NCBI RefSeq assembly: GCF_026213295.1
Contig: NC_079419.1
Span: 27,319,206-27,383,205, forward strand
Length of the DNA: 64,000 nt
From: Gadus chalcogrammus
Taxonomy: Eukaryota; Chordata; Actinopteri; Gadiformes; Gadidae
Reading direction: 5' to 3'
In this document: piece by piece, positions 57,060 through 64,000 of the stretch
Layout of the letters: each line of letters begins with the position of its first letter
Numbering within the stretch: the stretch's first letter is position 1
Notes under the pieces: model-generated
What the model saw: the letters and a program-made list of their open reading frames with translations, nothing else
What the model was told of the DNA's origin: nothing
Databases searched by the model: none
Made by a program: the position numbers and the translations under genes

Positions 57060-57190
57060 TAAAAATAACATTGCTCCAAAGAACGAAATGTAAACCATTG
57101 CATTCTGAATGGGAGTGTTTCTCCGATTTTTGCATGCTACAAGGAACGAAATTTAAACCCATGCATTTTGGATTGGAGCGTTTCTCAAAA
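57060..57190 (+). repeat. 'cattctgaatgggagtgtt' repeat, partial copy
   Basis: Contains tgctccaaagaacgaaatgtaa and gcattctgaatgggagtgtt, then a second diverged core near 57165. Confidence 0.8.
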
Positions 57191-57199
57191 TATACATAT

Positions 57200-57850
57200 A
57201 TATATATTCATTATATAGGAGACGACTATATAGTGCATCATTGTCCATCTCTATGGCTTCCTCTCTCTCTTTTCCACTGTGTTTCGAGAATTCACATCGA
57301 TATAACGAGAAAGAATGTAATGATAACGGCAAGAAAATAAAGGCTCCATGGTCATAATACTTTAAATATAATTAAATTAAAGCGTGTAATGAGGAAATGA
57401 GACGATCTAGTTGTGGGCCAGCAGAGGCTGAATTCTAACCAAATTCGGCCCATAACCTTGTTTTTTACATCATTTTTATATGATGAATAGTTTAATATTT
57501 TCCAACACAGTCTCACTGCCTACTCGTCAAATGTGTGACGCATGGCCAAGGATCCGTGGCGTCAATTTCCGACGAAAAATGGGTACCTTTTTCGTCGTTT
57601 TTCAAAGCGGGGGTCCGTCAGATAGACATTCATGTCATACCTTTTGCGTAGTTTTTCAACGTGGTGGTCAATCAGATAGACATTCATGTTAATTCCCTCA
57701 CCATCGGATATAGACGAAAGGAAATCAATGCCTATCAACGGTGATGCCGTCAAGTTATGCAACTATTGTCGATTGATTTGTTTGACAGATTCACCATTAA
57801 ACGTGTTTCTAATGACATTTCTAGCGAGAAATGTACTTTTTCCTTGAATA
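57200..57850. other. Unassigned DNA between repeat copies
   Basis: A short duplication near 57600-57690 (tcagatagacattcatgt twice, about 57 bp apart). No gene seen. Confidence 0.4.
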
Positions 57851-57860
57851 ATCTGATGAA

Positions 57861-58170
57861 ATGGAAAAAATCTGAGAAACACTCCCATTCAGAATGCATT
57901 GGTTTAAATTTCGTTCTTTGGAGAACTTTTATTTTTTTTATTTTTTTTTGAGCAGGTGCTTCAAAGAGCCACATTTTTCTGCAATAATCCAAAAAAAACC
58001 TGTTGGCTTTTTGTCAAGGGAACCCGGGGCGACGCTCACTTCCGGGTTGGCCAACATACGGTATCCCTCCACCACTACTGTAAGAACACATGTTCAAGTT
58101 GAATGATAATGAATGAATTTATTCTTTATTCTGCCATAGTATTTATTTAAGGGGGGGGGGGGGGGGGGGG
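57861..58170. repeat. 'cattctgaatgggagtgtt' repeat, unoccupied counterpart of 50119-50905
   Basis: Runs through the point where copy 50119-50905 carries a solo LTR. It ends in a G run (58151-58172), as the other copy does. Confidence 0.9.
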
Positions 58171-58234
58171 GGTAATAATAAGTAATAATATTTGAGGGAT
58201 TTCTTTTTTTGTTGTTGTTTTAGCAGTGAAATGC

Positions 58235-58235
<1 letters not shown>

Positions 58236-58329
<94 letters not shown>
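58236..58329. repeat. (GT)n microsatellite
   Basis: About 47 uninterrupted GT units just upstream of the LINE. Confidence 0.98.
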
Positions 58330-58330
<1 letters not shown>

Positions 58331-58572
58331 AATGGAGCCTCACACAGGGTGTGTGTGAAGCGCCTAGTGCAGTAGTGTAGAGGTGCTTGTAGTTAGCGTA
58401 TGCTGCTTTCTGCTTGCAACTTTCTACTTTTAGCTACCGCCGCTGGCTAGCCTCCTAAGGGGTGAAAAGAGGAGCTGTTCTCGGCAGACCCCTGTGCGAC
58501 TGAGCAGCCCCTATTTAGGGACCGCACTGCTCACCTCAAGCGAGGAGGGGCCTAGAAAAGGTGGCCTAAAAA

Positions 58573-59680
58573 TTGCTCACTCAGCCTACACCTGGACAGG
58601 CTACCGCACCTGTCGGGTCATTCCACTTCTGCGGTCGAAACAGAAGAAACAAATATAACCTCAAACTGGCATCATGGAATGTAAGAACCCTCCTGGACTC
58701 CTTTGGCAAATCTGATCGACCTCATAGAAGGACAGCCCTGGTTGCGGCCGAGCTGAGCCGCTATAATATCGACATCGCTGCCCTGAGTGAAACCAGGCTC
58801 CATGATGAGGGGTCTCTAACAGAAGAGGGCATGGGCTACACTTTCTATTGGAAAGGCTATCCCCAAGGTGGACAACATCTGCACGGTGTGGGACTGGCCA
58901 TTAAGAACACACTACTGCCAAAACTCACTGAAACACCTGTGGGCATCAGTGAGAGACTGATGACCCTCCGTATCCCCCTGGAGAAGAACCGCTATGCCAC
59001 GCTACTCAGCGTGTATGCTCCAACCCTAACATCCGACAGTGAGTCTAAAGACTCCTTTTACCAAGCACTGGATGAGGCTCTCCACCGGGTCCCAAAGAAC
59101 GATAAGATCTTCTTGCTTGGGGACTTCAACGCTCGAGTTGGGCAGGACAGTGGTATATGGAAGGGAGTACTTGGCAGGCATGGGATTGGTCAGGCCAACT
59201 CAAATGGTATGAGGCTACTCACCCTCTGCTCTGAGCACAACCTGACCATAACTAACACCATCTTCCAGCAAAAGAACAAATTTAAAGCATCATGGCTGCA
59301 CCCACGTTCCAAACATTGGCACCTGATTGACTATATCATCGTGAGGCGTAGCGACATCAGAGATGTTCTTCTAACCGGGGCCATGAGAGGTGCAGAATGC
59401 TGGACAGATCATCGCATGATAATGAGCAAGGTCCTCATGAAAGTGCGTCCCCCGATGCGGAAACGTGGATCCAGTAGGAGGCGCTAAGACTGTGCCCGTC
59501 TGGAAGACACCATGACTAGGAACGAGTTCCGTCGCTCCCTGGCTGAGAAACTAGGGGAGCTGGAACTTCTCTTGAGTGGTGAAAATGCCACAGAACAACA
59601 GTGGACCGCTGTTACTGCAGCCCTTCATGAAGCAGCAGCCCAAACGATTGGCTTTAAAAGCAAGAACCATCAAGCTGACT
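58573..59680 (+). pseudogene. 5' half of a LINE: apurinic endonuclease, no reverse transcriptase
   Basis: 304 open codons from 58573. The endonuclease domain has LKLASWNVRTLLDS, AALSETRL, FLLGDFNARVG, HWHLIDYIIVRR and CWTDHRMI in the usual order. A TAA at 59485 interrupts the frame, which then reopens to about 59685 (LEDTMTRNEFRRSLAEKLGE) and ends. The LINE leader lies at about 58340-58572. The wording is close to RTE/BovB-type elements often annotated as craniofacial development protein 2-like. The 3' half is lost, the reverse of the usual 5' truncation. Confidence 0.85.
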
Positions 59681-59689
59681 GAAGATTCA

Positions 59690-60065
59690 TAATGAATGCT
59701 TCATTATGTTCTAATGAAATTACTCTAGATACACATATATGCCATAATTGTATTCTCCAAATGGCCACAATTTGCATTTGTGTTGCAAGCAATGTCAATT
59801 AACCCACCAAGGAGCGTAATAAGTGCTGACTCAAACATCTTTTGAGCCTCTGTTCAGGACTAAAATCCAGGACTAAATGTTTCCAGTGATATTACAGAAC
59901 AAAATTAACTAGTTGACAGATAAGTATATATTTATTTTAGGTAAACCACTATGAGATTACAACAATTGGTTCTGAACATTTAATATTAGTGATAGTGACA
60001 TTAATAAACAATAAAGCACTGTTAAGGTAAGTTACAAAATAGTTCCAGTTTGATCTTGTTTATGA
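59690..60065. other. Unassigned AT-rich DNA
   Basis: No gene; may include the 3' end of the transposon-like unit to the right. Confidence 0.35.
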
Positions 60066-60069
60066 GTCA

Positions 60070-63000
60070 CAATTTTCTCCACCACACTGTCACAAAGCAG
60101 TACATTTCAAACCAGCTTGTTTGCACTTGCATTGTCCTTTGCAACCCTTTTTGCAGTTACAACATAGCATTTGCCTTGATTAAGTGCTGGCTTCTGGAAG
60201 CGTGGACCACAGGGGTTTCCAGTTTTGGGGATCGATCCATCCCCAATCCCCAGGTGAGGGCAGATCCATAACAACCTTGAGCATGTTTCCCCAGCAGTGG
60301 CCACCCGTGTACACAGCCCTCTTGATTTGTTGGACCAGGACTCCTCTGGTAGGGGGAATAGCTTCCATGTAGAGTGCCTGTCGAGCTTCGTCTATGTTGA
60401 GGAGATTGCTGGTGCGATCGTAGAGAAGAATGGTGAACCATTCAAGCACTGCCACAATGTCATCAGAGATGTCTGCTTCCCCGTGTAGAGATCAACTAAG
60501 GCTGGCGCGAATTCGTCAAATACTTTCCAGGTATCCCAGGCTATCTTCTTTCCCCGTGTATTAAATGACGACACTATGTCACACTCTGTGTATGCATGGA
60601 ACATCGGGAGGGTCCTGTGACTTATCTGGTCCGAGGAATGCTGCAATTTCATGTGCTGGTATATACTAGGGGTGAAACGGATCAGTGTGTCCACGGTTCG
60701 GTTCAGATAACCGTTTTGGGCCTCGGTTTCGGATACGGTTCGGATTAGGATCATGTCCGTGGTAGTAAAAAGGCAGACTTTTTTTTGACGGAGGGTTTGG
60801 GGGAGAAACACAAAAATGAATGAGACCCACAGGCTATTTGCAATGTGTTAATTGACTGCAATCAGACAACTTGCAAGGCTTTTTTGTGCAATAAATGTTC
60901 CCCTAAATGCATTTGAAAACATGGTGCACTGAGTGTAACATGTAAGGGATAACGGCCGACGAGGCTTAGAACTCGACGAGCGCAGCATGAAGCCAGAGTT
61001 GCCTCTACCTGTCCATTATTTCCATCGAACCGGTCGACCTCGAAGGCCGTTATCCCGCTATCACCCGTTTGTATTTATCTCCCGTATATTTAGAATATAA
61101 TTGTATCAATTACTTTCTTTAAATTTAGGAATCGTGCGCTTGAACTTCAGAAAACAACCTATTACAGCTACCTCATTGGCTCGGGCAGCACTGGAGAGAA
61201 TGCATTCCGCTGGGTCCTTAACACCCTTTTGTATCGGACGTAGGCTACAGTAGGCAAAATACGCTACATAAGGCAATGCCTTCATGAAACCGAAATCCGC
61301 GGATCACCAGAATGCTCCGAACTGTGGTAAACGAACCGAACGGATTCGGATACAATTCGAATCCGCTGCAGGCCTAGTATATACCTGAAATGCTTCCCTG
61401 TCCCAAAGGCCTCCCAAAGCTCCTGGATTTTGACTTTGGTTGTTGCTGCCATAGCCAATACCACAACATCTGTATCCACCGTACGCAGAAGAATTTTCTG
61501 AAATCCATCACGGACTGCATCCGCGAGATGTAGCATCATTCGTGTATCAGTCTCCTCATGGTCACATGGGGCATGATGACTGGAGTCCCGTGCGGGACCA
61601 TTCGTGGTGACTATCTGCTTATCTGATACAAGATGTGTGATGTGTTTTGTCAAGAAGGCAAACAGTTCTGTTTTGTTTGCATCAATTCTCAGGAACTGCT
61701 GCCAATTTCCTGGTAGAACAGTGGATCCGTCAACTCTCCCTCGAATGCCTTTCCCACGTTTGTCCCTGGATTGAGATTTCAGGCTGTTGTTACAGTACTG
61801 GTCACAGACCATATCCACATGACAGGATCTTTGCAAATGACCTTGTATGTATGGCAAGAATACTTTCAGTGCATAATCGTCAAAGGTTTTGGCAGCATCT
61901 GGTTTCAGAAAGTTGACCAACACTGCCCCGTCAAGGATAGTGACGTCAGTATCTGGTTTTGGACCATCACCTCTGACCTCTGCGCAACTCTCTAGACACA
62001 CCAATAGATCTGATTTGGTTCCCAGTCGTAACTTCCCAAGCTGAGATATTGACGGGGGACATGCTTGGTTTTCATGGCAGAAAAATTCTTCCAGATCACC
62101 ATCTCGTGTTTGAGACGCAATGTAGAGTCTTGAGAATAAAGGGCAGTCACTTTTTAGCGAAGTAACTTGCAAACTTGTCTTGGATTTCTCTGTTGGAGAC
62201 GATCGACTAAACAATGGCAGTTTATTCTTCTTTATTGGCTCAGTAAGAGGTATGGTTCGCTCCAGTAGACGGTCGGCTACGAAGGTCTTGTACTGTTTCG
62301 TTCCTATCTCCTCAGCCTGTTGAACAGTAGAAATAACAGTTGGGTCAGCAATGTCTCTTGTGTCCAGCCACACTAAGTCTGTACTCTCTTCTAGGAAGGG
62401 GGTTCCCATTTCTTCCATTACTTCAACCAGACGTTTGACTTGTTGAGTAAAGATAACCTGTGAACTCTTTGTTTGCTCATGATGGGGTGTGTCTTGATCC
62501 ATCCGTATCTTCCTTCCCTCCATGGATGCTTCAAACTCGGTAGTCATTCTGACCAGTTTCGGCCCAGCCACCATCCATCTTCTAAGAGCATTTGGAGTTT
62601 GAGTGAGTCCAACAGCACCACCGTCACTCTTCACAGCAGCATTATTTTGCTTATGAGCCTGATCAATGGCCATGGATGAGAACACTAGTTTTGTCTTGTG
62701 AACTGTGAATTTGCCATTGGTGTATTCAGTAGCAATCTCTGGGTGTGACTTGCTAAGACTCATCATGTCTCGAATGTGGACAGGCACCCATCGTGCATAG
62801 TTGGTGTGGTCCATGCTGAAAAACCATGGTGCAAGCTGTGTGAGGCTGTCAATGTGCAGGGGGAAGTTTGCTGTCCTCAGTGACTTGACAAACGTTAAGA
62901 GGAAGAGTTCCAGTTGAAGAGTGATGTGCCAGAATTGGAACTGTGGCACATCTCGAATTCGTTGATCACACCAGTCATCCAAGGATTCAGGTTGGCTTTC

Positions 63001-63540
63001 AGACTCCAGAGACTCTGTGTAATGAGCATAAGAGTTTGTTAGTAGGATATATAAGCTGCTTAATGCGCATGTTTGGTTCTTGTAACATGAGATGCCTTCA
63101 GAAATAAATTTGCAGTTCCAGGAGAAGCAACTCTGGCCTTAACCAAGGCTTCCATCCGGCCAGCATCTTCCAGCCAATCTCCGATCACTTTTAGTCCAGC
63201 CATCTCTATATGCAGCGCTCCCAAGATGATGACGAAATGATCTTCACCGAACGTTGATGGCCAAGTCCACTGTATCTGTTTGGAGATGGTGTAGAGAGGT
63301 TGATCCACAGTGATCACTGGTGTCTGTCCTGGGTTGACTTCCATCACAGCTTGTTTAATCACATCCATGGAGTGCCGTATCATACCAACAGACTTGGAGT
63401 CGTCCGGAAAGAGGGGAAGTAGTGCTGTGATCGCCGGCAGATTATCTTGCCCTGACTCCTTATTGGCATGGTAGGCTGCCCATGATAAATTACCTTCACT
63501 TTGTGGAATTTCTAGATACCTCTGTTTCACAGTATCCAGC
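60070..63540 (-). pseudogene. Large uncharacterised protein, FEN1/XPG-like putative nuclease with Cys-rich C-terminus, broken
   Basis: Minus-strand pieces in order. 63540-63060 (about 160 codons) has VGMIRHSMDVIKQAV and ASPGTANLFLKASHVTR. 63040-61385 (about 550 codons) has DDWCDQRIRDVPQFQFWH, KTFDDYALKVFLPYIQ, DMVCDQY, GNWQQFLRIDANKTELFAFL, DHEETDTRMMLHLADA and VDTDVVVLAMAA. After a MITE, 60660-60400 has FHAYTECDIVSSF..GKKIAW, and 60455-60180 has GHCWGNMLKVVMDLPSPGDW. 60160-60070 has a Cys-rich block (CCNCKKGCKGQCKCK). EETDT, DTDVVVLA and a CD..S..GKK segment lie in the order of the acidic motifs and helical motif of FEN1/XPG nucleases. That link is my inference. The family is, to my knowledge, common in fish and marine invertebrates but unnamed. 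It is probably carried by a transposon. Frameshifts lie near 63058, 60605 and 60430, with stops near 60180 and 60095. Confidence 0.7.
60667..61376. mobile_element. hAT MITE inserted in the nuclease-like gene
   Basis: 710 bp with TAGGGGTGAAACGG left and ctgcaggccta right, flanked by a perfect 8-bp duplication GTATATAC (60659-60666, 61377-61384). cggttcgg/ccgaaccg words near both ends are typical of a common fish hAT family. Confidence 0.92.
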
Positions 63541-63544
63541 CATC

Positions 63545-64000
63545 TATAAGTTAAGCAAGTACTAGGGTTGACGCGGTGTGGACATTTTCACACCGAGTAA
63601 TACACTCGTGTCAACACCGGTATTACGAGTATAAACGGTATAAACTTTGAAACTAGGTCAACCGCCATCTTCTCCGTCAACTCTCCTCTTACACTCGGTG
63701 ACAGCGTCTTGCAGCGAGCCAATTCTCGGTGACAGCGTCTTATAACGTTCATTATATAATAGTATAATATAATTTTATCTATAATATCACGGCCAAAAGC
63801 TCTGTGCGCCTCCAGATGGCCGAAGCGCGGGGAGCTCTCGTAGGGATTGGGCTTCGCCTGGTTTGTTTACCGGCGTTGCTATGGTTACCGGTCTTGTAAG
63901 GAAGCCGCCAATTCTCGGCGCGCCAATTTTCTTCCGCACAAAGCAGAACTGTGGCCTATTCTACACATTTTAGTTTTCTTAATTATGATTAGATCATTAA
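63545..64000. other. Repeat-derived DNA at the window edge
   Basis: 63560-63660 looks like the end of another element (agggttgacgcggtg). 63770-63810 repeats a phrase from 12840-12900. 63838-63895 is an inverted copy of 46608-46665 (accggtaac..agcaacgccggtaaac). No gene seen. Confidence 0.5.

Overview
The window is vertebrate and almost certainly teleost. It has intron-split genes with GT..AG junctions, TATA boxes and poly(A) signals, many CA/GT/GA microsatellites, and a transposon load typical of fish (Tc1 DD34E, hAT, PIF/Harbinger, tyrosine-recombinase retroelements, gypsy, LINEs, an endogenous retrovirus). I see no bacterial features, tRNA or rRNA genes, or CRISPR array.

Host genes lie only in the first 10 kb. 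hspb8 (+, 3 exons, 320-6568) and a second small heat shock protein gene (-, 4 exons, 9846-8242) face each other tail to tail. Both have a 64-nt second exon with identical phases, so they look like ancient paralogues. The second has a 172-residue acidic Glu/Pro/Ser tail on its own exon.

From about 10 kb to the end the window is repeat sequence. 14.1-17.7 kb is a dead LINE between long inverted repeats. 17.7-21.2 kb is an old inverted-repeat element holding two retroviral LTRs, a hAT element and a Harbinger MITE, all with target-site duplications (TSDs). 22.5-24.1 kb is an apparently intact Tc1 element. 25.2-46 kb is a tower of insertions. A broken endogenous retrovirus (-) was entered by an intact gypsy element (26712-33846, identical-looking LTRs, one 1849-codon gag-pol ORF) and by a ZMYM1-like hAT (33909-45691). 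That hAT was then entered by a Harbinger element (37206-40198), itself entered by a hAT MITE (38851-40123), and by a tyrosine-recombinase retroelement with split direct repeats (40784-45234).

46-58 kb holds further MITEs, a solo LTR with a matching empty site at 58 kb, a decayed ZBED-type hAT, and at least six copies of an unnamed repeat family. 58.5-59.7 kb is the endonuclease half of a second LINE. 60.1-63.5 kb is a large broken gene (-) for an uncharacterised FEN1/XPG-like putative nuclease with a Cys-rich tail, cut by a 710-bp hAT MITE. This is the least familiar coding unit here. Coordinates of elements with TSDs are exact to a few bases; others are approximate.
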